Assembly (NCBI RefSeq): GCF_002127325.2
Contig: NC_035436.2
Coordinates: forward strand, 112,987,591 to 113,051,590
Length of the DNA stretch: 64,000 bases
Direction: 5' to 3'
From: Helianthus annuus
Taxonomy: Eukaryota > Streptophyta > Magnoliopsida > Asterales > Asteraceae
How positions within the stretch are numbered: the stretch's first letter is position 1; every line of letters starts with the position of its first letter. A model generated the notes under the pieces. That model had not been told where the DNA came from. It saw nothing but the letters and a program-made list of their open reading frames with translations, and ran no database searches. Positions 33,646 to 45,020 of the stretch are shown here, one piece after another. The position numbers and the translations under genes were made by a program.

Positions 33646-35550
33646 GGATGTTGACGAGTCTTAAGTGTCGAGTCTTCAACGTCTTCAGTCTTTATCATTC
33701 TTCGGGCTCTATCTCTAGAATCTCAATCTATTTCTTGCCTCACTCTAAATTTCTTCTTCAGCTAATCTCCCCCTTAGATGATTCTCTATCAAACTCTGGT
33801 CATCTTCAGGATCAAATTTCTAGCTCTTTCATCTTCAGACTCTCTCTCTCTAACAGACTCCCCCTCAACTTGTACTGGGATCGTAGTCTGACTTTTACAG
33901 GATCAGAATCGTGACCTGGCTCTATACTTAGAATCAGAAACCAGGCTATCCTGCACATCCTCTACCCAAAACATAAGTTTCATAAAATTTAAACTATAAC
34001 AAAACTTAGAATACACATGTAGGAGACACTTCAAGAATTATGTATCATTTTAAATTTCTGATGATCATTTGTAAAAATTACTTTCAAACAAATTTTTCCC
34101 AAACCTGTTCGTCATGTTCAGCACTTGGGATGAAAATCAGCTTTTCAACATCAGTTATCGAAAATCTTTTTGAAATTTTCAAAATTTTTGCCAAAACACA
34201 CTAAAACTCTTTTTGGAATTTTTGAATGAAATGAAATGCAGAAAAGGAATATTTACAGACCATCTTTTTGTGAGTTTGTGTAAGAGGATCATATCAGTTT
34301 ATGAGACAAATCACCAACACCATTAAGCTCTAAACATTTTAAGTTCTAAAAAATTCACCTAGATTGTCAGTATACTAGTCCACTTTAAATTTTCACACAA
34401 AGTTCAACTGTTTCGAGATACGAGATTAATGTTTTAAGCACTTAAACTTATTTGCGTGTCCCACCACTTGAATATACTCCCGTATCTAGATCCCAATATT
34501 CAGTCTTACAGGTGAGTATACCTAGATGATATCTGTAAAAGGTTAAATGCGAAACCGTGAGAGCTCAGGTCAGAACTTCCGTTCAGCAGAGAGATGACGG
34601 CTCGACTTTAGGTGTGTCCCCTTTAGAGGATCTTTTCTGCAACAAAACATGATTAGCATTTTTCAATGTTTCATCATTTTTTGTACTGCGGGTAGCGCTA
34701 TATTTCAAGCAATTTGCAAAGTATTATACGGGGACTAGGCCATTGCTTCCGCAAAATCATAAGTCCCGGGATAATACCCCAGATATCACTGAGTAAGAAG
34801 ACCTAGAATCTCAGAAAGAAGGACCTTTCAAACAAGATTTCGGGGGTTACCCATATATCCAAGAAATGTTCCCCACGAGATAAGCAAGTTTGAATGTTTA
34901 GGTTTATCTCTCGTCACAATCTACTAAATGTGCAAAAATCTACTGGCATATCCGTAGTGAGATTGTTTATCACATTTTAACTTTCCATTTCTTTAGCGTG
35001 TAGTGATAGTCCACTGATGTACTATCATTTCCTCTTTTTTCAACAAAACTCATTTTTGATTTTATCATGTTTTTGGCTTTTTCAAATTTTCTAATGTTTA
35101 TGGATTTTAAAAAAAAATTACTCCCTCTAAAAAGCAAACACATCTAAAGGAAAATGAAAACAAACTGTACAAGTAAAGTGACAACTGATATCGAATAGCG
35201 TCAAATCGCCATCCACCTGGCATAAACAATCAGAACTCCCCCTATCAACAAACTATTTTTCCATTATGATTTCAAAACACTTAAGTTTGTTTTAATCAAC
35301 ATGGTTTTTTCGAAAAATAAGTTTTGTTTTAACCACTTGTAGGTTAGGGGTAAACTTCATCACTTTGTTCATTTTTCATCACTTATATGAAGATTACATC
35401 AAGTTCAAATTAATGACCTTGACGAATCACTAATAAGAACAAACCTCTGTACCACTTGTAGGACGAAATATCACCGAAGTGAATTTCTCAAGAAATGTGC
35501 CGATTTATGCTCCACACTTACCAACCTGTGAGCTCCGGCAAATCAGGTTT
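33646..35550 (-). other. Long 3' non-coding region of copia-1
   Basis: Similar over most of its length to 58471-59967 of copia-2. Landmarks are the 'gatatctggggtatta' block (34764-34795 here, 58716-58740 there), the 'aggggacacacc'-like block and the 'gggtaacccc' block. It has no open frame conserved between the two, so it is a conserved non-coding segment. The part 35300-35500 corresponds to the gag/pol junction, where pol has been lost. Confidence 0.7.
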
Positions 35551-38500
35551 TTAGTTAGGAAAAACTTTCCCCCAAGCCTGACTGTTCTTGGGAGATTCTG
35601 GTACACATCTATCCCACCAAAATTTTGATTTATAGAATTCTTTTGCACTTTGTACCTTCCTATCAACCATCTTACCAAAAATATGTTTAACTTTCCCGTT
35701 GAAAGCCTTCTCAACATCAAATTTTCCCTTATCAGCGAAGAATTGATTTGAGATTTCAACCTTTCCAACTTTCGACTTCAGATTTTCCTTTGACAATGGA
35801 GGAAAATTTTCATCGTTCACCTCTGGAATGGAATTCTCAGCACTTTTCTCATTTTTCTCAACAAATGACTCCTCTGATTTTATGGAATTAGATTCATTGT
35901 CAGAATAAGTCTCAGTTTTAACAACCCATTTTTGTTTGTTTAAATCAACTTTTCTTTTGTAAAACCGTTTTGAACTTTCACCTTTTTCAAAAATAGAATT
36001 TTCAAACATTTTATCCTTTTTCAACGATTGTTCTGTCTTATCAACAAAATTCCTTCTCAATTCAGAGTTAGAAGAAGCTCCGTATTTTGTGTAGTTGGAC
36101 TTGGGACAATTCCAAGCAATATGTCCAACTTCTTGGCATTTGAAACAGGTTCTTCTGTCAACTCTTGGGGCAAACTTTCTTACATTCTTCTTTATTTCAG
36201 CAAGAAACTCTTGATTTGATTGCTTCTAGAAAGGTTTCTTCTGTTCTTCATCACAACTTCCACCTGTAACAAATTTTGTATTTGGTTTATAAGTTTTCTG
36301 ATTTTTATAATTTTCTGAAGAAATGAAACCAAGACCTTTCTTTTTGAAGTTACCATTATGGTTTGGTTTCTTTTGAAAGCTATAACCATAATTATAACCC
36401 ATTTTCTTGTTTACTCTTTGTTTAATTCTTGAAGTGTAAGGTTTAGGTTTTGCAGAAAGATTTAAATCTTTTATTTCAGAAATATTAATTTCTGTTAATT
36501 TGAAAACCTGTTTGATCATTTCAGTCTTAACACTTCTTATTAGAAATTCTTCATCAGAAAATAATTAGTCCGAATTATTCAAGGTATATGCAACCTTAAA
36601 CACTTCATCATACAAATTATTCTTTGATAACAAGAATTCTTTATTGTAAACCCTCTTGACTGGCGAACTCGGACTCTTCTCAGACGAACTCGAACTATCT
36701 GACTTAGACTCCGACTTTGACTCTTCATCCATATCCAACACCTGATTGACAACTTTCTTTATTAACTCAGACTCATGATCAGTGTCAGATGCTGTGAATG
36801 TGACATCAATGTTGTCTGTTAACTCATCAATGGTTTCACACTTTAACTTTATGTTCACTGCCTTTTTAGACGCTCCTCATTAGGATTCCTGGGGGAATAA
36901 CTCACATAGATTGGAGGCGGACACTTGTTATACTTGACACTGTGTTTCTTACCAGTATCAGTATCTTCAGTCTTTTTTTCCTTAAATGCTTCAAGACCTG
37001 CAACAGTAGGATATACTCGATCAATCAAATAATCACACGTTGTATAACTCAACAGTAGCCTTTTGATTCTTTCACTCTCAATCTTTCGAGTTCCACTTCT
37101 TTCTTCAACTGTCCACAATCTTCAATGTACTCATTAATGACATTCTGCTTCGACATTAATGAAGAGTTCATCTTTGTCATAGCAGCTTCAATTTTTGAGT
37201 TTGTCTTTCTCAACCCAGTTAATGTGTTGTTCAGGACATCATACGATTCCTTCACATACTTCACATCAAACAACAAATCTGCTTTAATCTTCTCTAATTC
37301 AGCAATCTTCTTATCTTTTTCATCACAGTTCTTGTAAGATTCTGAACATTTCTCACAAGGTTTAGTAACCTCAACTATCTTTTCAACCTCGACAATCTTC
37401 TCAACTTCAACAACTTTCTCTGTTTCAATGATCTTTTCAACAATTTTCTCAACCTCGACTAATTTTTCAATTTCGACTATTTTTTCGACTTCAACTATTT
37501 TCTCCACTACTTTCTCCACTTCAACAATTTTTTCAACTGCTTTCTCAGTTACTGGTTCAACATTTGCTTCTCCAGCTTTCATTTTTTCTTTTTCATTAGC
37601 TAGCATTCTTGTTGCTTCCAGCTCTCTCTTTAATTTGTCAATCTTCTTCTGATTCAGCATCTCAGCTTTATCTGCAAAAAACAAATTGAAACTATCAGGA
37701 TCAATACGTTTTCTAGCTTTGTTAAGATATTCTTCCTCATCATCGGTATCAAAATCACTTCCTAAATCTGGAAAAATCGGTATTCTTTTCGAACTAGATT
37801 CGACTTTTTCTTATTCCAGAAATCGTGCAACAAGAGCTGAACCAGGTATGTATTTGTCCCAACTAAATCCCTCTGCAACTTTTTCATCATCTTGATGAAT
37901 AAGTAAAGCTTTCTTCTTTCCATCTTCAATATCATGAGCATGTGCAGTTTGCGGTTGTTGAGCAATCTGATGGAAAATTGATTTCTGATAATAATTGTTC
38001 TTTTCTTGATCCTCAGATGCTACTTGGTTTTTACACTCTCGTTTAAAGTGTCCTTTTCCTTTGCAACGGAAACAAGTAACTTTTGATTTGTCAAATCCTA
38101 ATGGAGAAGTTGCCATTCCCCGAAACTCATCTCTACCAGTGATTTGTTGAAAATTTTCAGCTCTTCTAACAGCACTGGCCATGCACCATTTGACATCCAT
38201 CAACTCAAGTTCCTCTGCATCAATTTGGTCATAATCCTATTTTGTAAGCATCAGATTTCCAATTTTGCCTGCAATCAAACTTTCTTATGATTCCAACATA
38301 GCAACGAGTGATGCCATGTGTTGCTTAGCAATTTCTGAAGACAAGTTGTGACCATTTTGAATGTTTAAAGTAACATTGCATTGAAGATTTGTAGAAGTTT
38401 TTTGTTGAGGACTTGATGTTGTGCTGTTTGGATCAAAACTTAAAAATGATGAAGAATATCACCACTTTGAGTTGTAGTGCTAACATTCAGACTAGAGGAT

Positions 38501-39317
38501 CCATCAGCACTAAAACCAGTTTGGATCTTTGGACTAGGAGTAGTAACTTCAAACTTGTATCCCCGATAATATAAACTGACATCTTGTTGTGCATTTGGAT
38601 TCTTCATAATTGCTGTCTTCTGGATATTTAACTCATGCTCTTTAATCTTCTGAATAAACTGTGCCAGATTCATATTTTCAGATTTTGTCGTGTGTTTTAA
38701 GATCAACAAATACGTTCCCCAATTGTTCTGTGGTAACGCATCAGCAAGTTTATCCACCCATTCATCGTCATCTTTTGTTATTTCCAATCTTTCCATTTCT
38801 AATACAAGATGACAATATCTGCCGATGGTTGTTTTTGTTGATTCACCTTTGAAAGCTGTAAACGTATCAAATGATTTCTTCAGCAATGCCTTCTTGTTTT
38901 TGATCATATCAGCACTTCCTTTGAAGTTTTGAATCAATGCATTCCAAATTGACCTTGCAGTACCCGAATGTTGAAGTAACACAAAGATATCTTCTTTAAC
39001 TGCCTGCTGGATAATGCTGATCATCATCTTTTCACTTGTGTATTTCAACTTATCACCATCTGAAAAATCACTAAATGCTTTTTCAAGCCCACGTTCGTTT
39101 TTCGGTTTTTCGTAATCTTTTTCTAGTGCACACCATGCATCAAACTTGTATGCTTGCACCCAGTTCTCAAACCGACTCTGCCACCCTTTAAAATCTTCAA
39201 TATACATCAGCTTCGGCGGTTTTTGGTAAGTTCTCGTCTCGTTCTCAGTGTACAATGTTTCAGCAGCTGTAACTGAGCCACTGGTGTTGCAAACGCATTG
39301 TAAAATTCTTCAGCCAT
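35551..39317 (-). pseudogene. Copia-1 gag, large, frameshifted
   Basis: Gag forms the particle and packages RNA. It starts at the minus-strand ATG at 39317 (MAEEFYNAFAT, like copia-3). A frameshift precedes QKPPKLMYIEDF. A capsid-like domain follows (39220-38560). After another shift comes knuckle CFRCKGKGHFKREC (about 38070-38030). Next is a long coiled-coil domain (37684-37049), acidic/Ser-rich linkers (36858-36565), a second knuckle CFKCQEVGHIAWNC (about 36155-36110) and a basic tail ending in AWGKVFPN. At least five frame breaks make it non-functional. Copia-2 keeps the same order from the coiled coil on, and copia-3 keeps the N-terminus. Confidence 0.88.
37360..37556 (-). repeat. VEKIVEVEK coiled-coil repeat within copia-1 gag
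   Basis: About 60 residues composed of six- to ten-residue units such as VEKIVEVEK, VEKVVEK and IEKLVEVEK. The spacing of V/I/L and the E/K alternation suit a parallel coiled coil. At DNA level it is a degenerate 'tttcaac(t/a)'-type minisatellite. It may mediate Gag-Gag association. Confidence 0.85.
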
Positions 39318-39940
39318 GATTCAATAACCTTGTTTCACAAAATCAACAAAGTTCAAACAACAATGAAGTTCACACGAAAATAGATCTTCAAACGAAAATA
39401 CAAACTGAAACGGAATCAGTTTGGTGCGAAATTAGCACTTTCACACGAAATTACTTCAAACGAGGTTATCTTCAAACGAAATTAACCTGCACAATCAACT
39501 TCAAACGAAATTAGTACCTTTCAAACGAAAACATATAACAAGATTTAATTTCGTGCGGAATTACTAAGTTTATCACACGGAATTAAGTTTGAAACGGAAT
39601 TACTCAAACGGAATTCTAATTCCGTGCGGAATTAGATGTAATTTTAAGCGAGATTAGCTAAACACCGTAATTCTGTGCCGAATTAAAGAATATTTTCAAG
39701 CAAAATCCTGCTAATGTCACCATGTTCGAACATATTTTCATACGAAATTACAGATTTTATCAATTTTTGATTGAATTATGGTCCAATTCTCTCAAGGCTT
39801 TGTTAAAATAATGTTTTGCTTGATATATGTGAAATTCAGATCATTTTAACCGTGAAAACTTGTTCAAATGATAAAAGAAGATGTAGAAGTAAGAAAATGA
39901 GATGAAATCAAGCTGAAAACTGCAGAACTCCTCCTCCTGA
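39318..39940 (-). repeat. Copia-1 leader with TAATTTCGTTTG-like motif array
   Basis: Between primer site and gag, positions 39400-39690 hold more than ten copies of TAATTTCG(T/C) or TAATTCCG, spaced roughly 15-35 bases apart. The copia-3 leader has a comparable array of GTTTCGCT. The rest of the leader shows no open frame. Confidence 0.8.
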
Positions 39941-39953
39941 GCTCTGATACCAC
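39941..39953 (-). other. Primer binding site of copia-1
   Basis: The minus strand reads GTGGTATCAGAGC directly inside the 5' LTR; iMet type. Confidence 0.92.
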
Positions 39954-39954
39954 G

Positions 39955-40384
39955 TGTAGGATCGATTCGTGACCCAAATGAGTCAATCAGAAGAGCTCTT
40001 GATCTATTTCAGAGGCGAAAACTATGAAACAGACTTGAAAAACAGCTCGATTCACTATAAATTACCTTGTATATTGATTTAATGCAGTTTACAATCAAAC
40101 GGCACGTCGGCAGCGCTTCGGTACCGGAATCACACACTGTTCCAAATGATTTTGCATGGAACCTTTCTATAGCCTCGTAATTCTGCGTGAAACAGGTCTC
40201 AAACGGAATTAGTCTCATGCGAGACTTATTTCCGTACGGAATTACAAGTTTACACTTCCATGCAGAATTACATGGTTCATGCGAAATTACATATAACTCC
40301 TATTTCTCGAACTATGTGCCCTGATTTAACATTCATAGCACAAGACTCGATACAAGACGAAGTCGACAGACGCATGCACCAACA
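39955..40384 (-). repeat. 5' LTR of copia-1
   Basis: 430 bases; minus strand TGTTGGTGCATGCG...CGATCCTACA. It is flanked by attac (40385-40389). Confidence 0.93.
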
Positions 40385-40529
40385 ATTACCACATTGATTA
40401 GGTGTAGTGACGAGTCGTAGTTTCGGTCAAAATACGCTTTAGCGCGTATTTTGTAACCAAACTACTCTTGGGTATCAAAACCGTTTGTTTTGATATCAAA
40501 CTTGTTTTCAAACCTCGTTAAACATGTTT
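40385..40529 (+). repeat. 3' LTR of gypsy-2, remnant after copia-1
   Basis: It matches 5' LTR positions 26151-26286, then stops inside 'aaacatgttt'. About 2.5 kb of LTR, including array, intron end and terminus, is missing. Copia-2 gag begins at once. Confidence 0.85.
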
Positions 40530-42222
40530 AATTAATTAACAAAATTGAAAATGATAAAATTGACCAAGAAAAGGTTAGGAAAGAAAATGAAAGGTTAATT
40601 CTTGAAAATCGTCAGATCACTGAAAAATTTGAGAAGCTTAAACGTACAATGAAAAATAATGATGACAGAAATGGTAAAACTTATAAAGAAAATGTTCATC
40701 TTTCAAGTGTGCTTAGGATAAAAGAAGAATTAATCAACCAAAAACTGGATGAAATCGCAAAGTTGAAGCTTAAAGTTCAAGAAGCTGAAATTGAAAATGA
40801 GTGAATCCAGTTGAAGCTCAAAAGTTACAACTTCGCAAGTTTTGTTTTGCAACATATTGTTCCAAAACCCATAGGCAAAAACAAAGCCGGCGAAGATGTT
40901 TTTTCGGATGGAACCGGGGTGGGTTTTTGGTCAATTTCCACCACCAGTTCTTGACAATTATTCGAAACAGCAATCTGGGTTGGTTGAAATTGAAGAAGAG
41001 AATGAAGTTAAACTTCCTGATTCAATAGATGTCACGTTTACTTCATCTTCCGATGAAGATAGTGTCCAAACTGATGTTGTAAAAAGTGTTGTTGAAAAAG
41101 TTTTAAAATCTGAAAGTGACAGTAATGAGGAAGATGAATGTTTCTTGGACAAATACATTCCGAAACAAAAGTCCAAAAACAACTTAAATGATGAACCTAC
41201 TCTTGTCATGTACAGGATGTCGGGATCTGATAAGTTGTATTCAGATTCTGAGTTTCCACTGGAGAATGTAAATGTTTCAAAATTGACAAATGTTTTCAAA
41301 ATGGTTGAAATTGAGTTGTCAGAAGTGAAAAGTTTAAAACAAACCAAAAGGCAAATGAATTTTGAGAAAGATAAAGCTTACTACAAAAAGCCTGTTGTTC
41401 TACCACGTTTCTATAACAACAATCGAAACAATTGGTCGGGTGGTTATCAGGGTGGTAAGAGTTATCAACAGAGAAATGTTCAAAACAAGAAGTGTGCTGA
41501 GAAGAAAGTGTTTGTGAACAGTTTGAGTTCACTTTCTGATGAAGAGAAAAAGATTTTTTTTTTTCAAAATCAAATGAATAGTTCTTTGAAAAGCGAGCTT
41601 CACAGTTTCAGTCTGAAGGCACAAGACACTCGAACATGCTTCAGATGTAATAAAGTTGGACATATTGCATGAAAGTGTACCAACTTGAAGCCTATTGCAT
41701 GAAAGTGTGAAGATTCAGAAAAAGAAAGTTGATGCGAAGGGAAAAGCTCCATTGGTTGTTGAGAAAAATAGTTTGAAAAATGACAACACCAAAGTCAAAA
41801 CTGAACCCATAAAGAAAGTGGTAATTAAAAATGACAAGTTTTACAAACGGGTTGCATCATCTCAACAAACATGGGAGCCGAAAGTTGTTGTTCAAAAAGC
41901 AAGTGGTTTAAAACCAAAGGTTCCTGAGACTGAAAAACAATCATCTTCTACCACACCGGTGAAGATGGATGTACCTTTGGATTATTATGAAAAACTTGAA
42001 AAATCCATGATTTCTTAAAAGAAAGAAATTCAAAAGAAAGACCAACCATCTGGTCAACCTCAGAAAGCCGAATTTTTCTTATACAAAAAGGTTGAGGTTG
42101 GGTCTGAAGAAAATTTGAAAATGAATGACGAAAATTTTCCGCCACTTTACACTAAAACATCTCACATTAAAATTGAGTTACCTAAGTCAAAAGATGCTTG
42201 GGTAGCTTCAAAATCTAAATAG
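40530..42222 (+). pseudogene. Copia-2 gag, 5'-truncated
   Basis: It begins in the coiled-coil domain (EKVRKENERLILENRQITEK) and continues through VPKPIGKNKAGEDVFSDG, an acidic/Ser region and the knuckle CFRCNKVGHIA. There TGA (41670-41672) stands where Trp is expected (Trp in copia-1). A Lys-rich tail ends with SKDAWVASKSK and TAG at 42220. Further breaks are a TGA at 40801, a frameshift near 40925 and a TAA at 42016. The missing N-terminus, leader and 5' LTR were lost at the junction with the gypsy-2 LTR. Same protein layout as copia-1 gag. Confidence 0.85.
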
Positions 42223-42330
42223 GTGTTTGTGGTCTTTGCCGGAGCTCCCTAGTTGGTATTGCGAAGCATGAATCGGCATCTTTATTGAAATGTTTTTGAA
42301 AATGATTAAATATATTGTAGTTAAATCAAT

Positions 42331-43061
42331 TTGTTGTTCGTGCAAGAGCTTCCAAGATCTATTTCAAGATGGATCATGGATAGTGGAGCTTCTCGGCACA
42401 TGACAGGGAAGATTGCATTGCTGTATGATGTGAAGAATATCAATGGAGGTTACGTAGCATTCGCGGGTAATCAAGGTGGTAGGATTATTGGTGAAGGAAC
42501 GTTATCCAATGGGATTGTGACGTTTGAAAGAGTTAATTACATTGCTGAGCTGGAGAATAATCTGCTAAGTATTTCGCAGGTTTGTGACAGGATGTATACC
42601 ACTCACTTCACTGATAAAGAATGTTTGATCTTGAAGCCAGGATTTGTTATCCCTGAGGAATGGATTATCATGAGGGCACCAAGAGTCAATGATCTGTACG
42701 TGTTGGACATGAGCGTAGCTACTACAACCACGGGTCAGGCTCATTGTTTTGTGTCCAGAGCAACTGAGAAAGAATCGAGATTGTGGCAGCGCATGATAGG
42801 GCATATACATTTGAGGAAAATGAATCACTTGGTGCACAACGATTTGGTTACAGGAGTTCACGTTAAAGGTTTTCATCTGGAAGGGGAGTGCATTAGCTGC
42901 GTCAAAGGCAAGTAAAAGAAAAAGTCACACCCTAAAAAGCAAGTCAATTCAGTATGAAGACCCCTGGTAAGACTTCACATGGATTTGTTTGGTCCTGTGA
43001 ATGTCAAGAGCATTACTGGAGATTACTATTGTCTTGTGGCTACTGATGATTATTCCAGATT
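42331..43061 (+). pseudogene. Copia-2 protease and integrase N-terminus
   Basis: The aspartic protease motif WIMDSGASRHMTG lies at the start (about 42370-42410). A GAG-pre-integrase zinc-binding stretch follows (H.HLRKMNHLV ... CISCVKGK, 42790-42915) with a TAA right after KGK. Next are the first catalytic-Asp region MDLFGP and the VATDDYSRF region. The frame is cut at 43061 by the gypsy-3 LTR and resumes at 55581. Protease would cleave Gag-Pol. The start shown is not a true start: in this family protease is part of the polyprotein. The 108 bases between gag and this frame contain stops. Confidence 0.9.
43057..43061. repeat. Target-site duplication of gypsy-3 (left)
   Basis: agatt; identical to 55576-55580. 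Confidence 0.95.
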
Positions 43062-43901
43062 TGTAACATTTGTGCCTGTAATCATTGTGAACAGTTCAAT
43101 TATCAATAAAACAATGTTATTTTATCCCAATGTTTGTTTGGTTGTTTTTTACATTTTTCATGTTTTGACTTTTGTTCGATTTTAAACTCTACATCGCTTT
43201 CTGGAGAGTTATACGCTAACTGGTTCTTAAACGTGCTCAGTTTAATGCGACAAATACTCCGGAACATCAACATATACTCAACATACCTTAAATAACCTTT
43301 ACATAACTTAGAAATAAGTTTTGAAGGCTTTGGTATGGCAAAAACAAGTTAATTCGCTTACAGGGACTAAACTTGACAAACTGCGAAAGTATGCCAATTT
43401 GAACTGTAACGAACATTTCGGAACATGTCCATAAGTTAAAAATACCATAAATATCCTTTACATAGCTTAGAAATAGGCTTTGAGGGGTTTGGTATGCTAA
43501 AACAAACTTTTGGATCATTCAGGGGCTAAAAGTGTCAAAAAGTGCACAAGTTTGCACTTTCGCGCATAACTTACGTTCTGAATACATCCGGACATCCAAA
43601 AATTTATGTAAGCATCCTAGTATTATGCCTTAGTGTTTGGCATGAGAAAAATCCATTCGTCGCGCAATTTGGATCATCTTTCGCGCTTATGCGCATTCCG
43701 TCGTAATTAACCGAACATCGCGGCCGTACGGCCAAACGAACCGACATCCGACATATTTTTGAGCACATTTTAAGTTCCCTATACTTTAACTTCATTTTAG
43801 AGCTTTGAAATGGGGTTAACGGGGCTTAAACGTGCCAAAAACGCATCAAATACCAAGTTTTGGTGCTGCAGGGACCAAAATGGTAAATCTGCCAAACTAG
43901 G

Positions 43902-43939
43902 GGCTTACGGACCGTAAGCCAAAGCCCATACGGTCCGTA
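43902..43939. promoter_or_regulatory. Paired palindromes with TACGG half-sites
   Basis: GGCTTACGG-A-CCGTAAGCC (43902-43920) is followed by TACGG-T-CCGTA (43929-43939), about 190 bases upstream of TATA. The same pair is at 52727-52764 in the other LTR, and decayed versions at 25586-25625 and 32719-32755 in gypsy-2. Another perfect palindrome, GGCCGTACGGCC, is at 43722-43733. Protein-binding sites or a cruciform are possible; the function is unknown. Confidence 0.7.
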
Positions 43940-44127
43940 AGGGGTCCCCAGTACAGCAGAACCCACATTTAATGCTGATTGGCTCTTCAAATGGTGAAAG
44001 GTCCAATTGCCTTTTCACCCAATCAAAGGCCAAGGGCCATATTCAGTGAATCTAGTAATGTAACACATGTACGCACAAGATCGTGGCACGATATTCGATA
44101 AAACGATCCTAACGGTTCCTCTTTTCC

Positions 44128-44135
44128 TATAAATA
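44128..44135 (+). promoter_or_regulatory. TATA box of the gypsy-3 5' LTR
   Basis: TATAAATA followed by a run of about 12 C; the right LTR has TATATATA (52953-52960) and about seven C. Core-promoter position about 1.07 kb into the LTR. Confidence 0.75.
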
Positions 44136-45020
44136 CCCCCCCCCCCATTTTGCTCAAAACCCACACAATCTGATCTTAAGGCTCTAAGTTGGAACCATTG
44201 TTTCATACCTGAGCCATTTTGGTCTAGATTAGCATTCGGGGACCCTCCGTAAGTATTCTTTCATTCTTTTATTCGCTTTTCGAGTCCGAAAGTCAATGTT
44301 TTGTTGACTTTCTGCATTGACCAGTTTATGGTCGATGCGAAGTTCATTAGAACTTCATAACGTGAGAGTGATCACGATGGTTATAGTCCGTAGTGACTAT
44401 ACCTACTGATCACCACGCTATCTAGGCTCAGTGACGAGTCGTAGTTTCGGCCAAAATGCGCATTCTTGCGTATTTTGTAACCAAACTACTCGTGAGCATC
44501 AAAGCCGTTTGTTTTGATGCCAAACCTGTTTTCTAAACTTAGTTAAGCATGTTCTAACATGCTTAGCTCGTCACTTTTAGTTTAGTGCTTATATAGGGTC
44601 GTAAGGTAAGCGATCTAAACAATCGCTTATACTTTCGAACCCGACCCATTTGGTCGATCATTAGGATCCGACCAAACACATTAGGTGACCATAGCTATAA
44701 CCTTCCAAGGTTATACCTTGTGGTCATGATGTTAGGCGTTCCAGACGCGTTCTACGCGAACGACGCGTAAGGTAGCATAAGCTACCTAAACGGGTCGTGA
44801 TGGGTCGCAAGCACTTAGGTTAGCTTTCATTTTAGTATGTAGGCTTTGTTAAACGATATTACACGAGTCTCTATACTCGTTTGGTTTACGAACCCGCATA
44901 CTATCCGATCCTTCCGATTTGGTCCGGTATATTGACATAGCTACCTATTAGGTGCCGTTTGATATACCGTGATCTTTAGCATTATTTGGTTATTATACAA
45001 GAACTACAAAGCAATCTCAG

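Larger units (their letters stand above)
33206..40384 (-). mobile_element. Copia-1: SIRE-like gag-only element nested in the gypsy-2 LTR
   Basis: On the minus strand: 5' LTR 40384-39955, primer site 39953, leader with motif array, decayed gag 39317-35551, a ~1.8 kb 3' non-coding region, polypurine tract, and 3' LTR 33634-33206. The flanks are attat (33201-33205) and attac (40385-40389), a five-base duplication with one change. Protease, integrase, RT and RNase H are absent. The sequence matches copia-2 up to just after gag and resumes matching it after RNase H, so pol was deleted. The large coiled-coil Gag and long 3' region suggest the SIRE lineage. Confidence 0.9.
24735..40529 (+). mobile_element. 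Gypsy-2: pol-less Tekay-like element carrying nested copia-1
   Basis: The order is 5' LTR 24735-28773, primer site 28781, mini-gag 29353-29871, non-coding 3' interior to 31867, then a 3' LTR (31868-33205 + 40385-40529) split by copia-1 and truncated. LTR sequence, leader and gag tail match gypsy-3, but the interior is about 3.1 kb against 5.2 kb and contains no pol. It inserted into gypsy-1 RT. The gypsy-1 remainder expected on its right side is absent, so a deletion joined gypsy-2 to copia-2 at about 40529. Confidence 0.88.

Noticed and set aside
33648..33914. 88-codon plus-strand frame rich in Ser/Leu
   Set aside because: Antisense to the copia-1 3' non-coding region, pyrimidine-rich next to the polypurine tract; not kept in copia-2.
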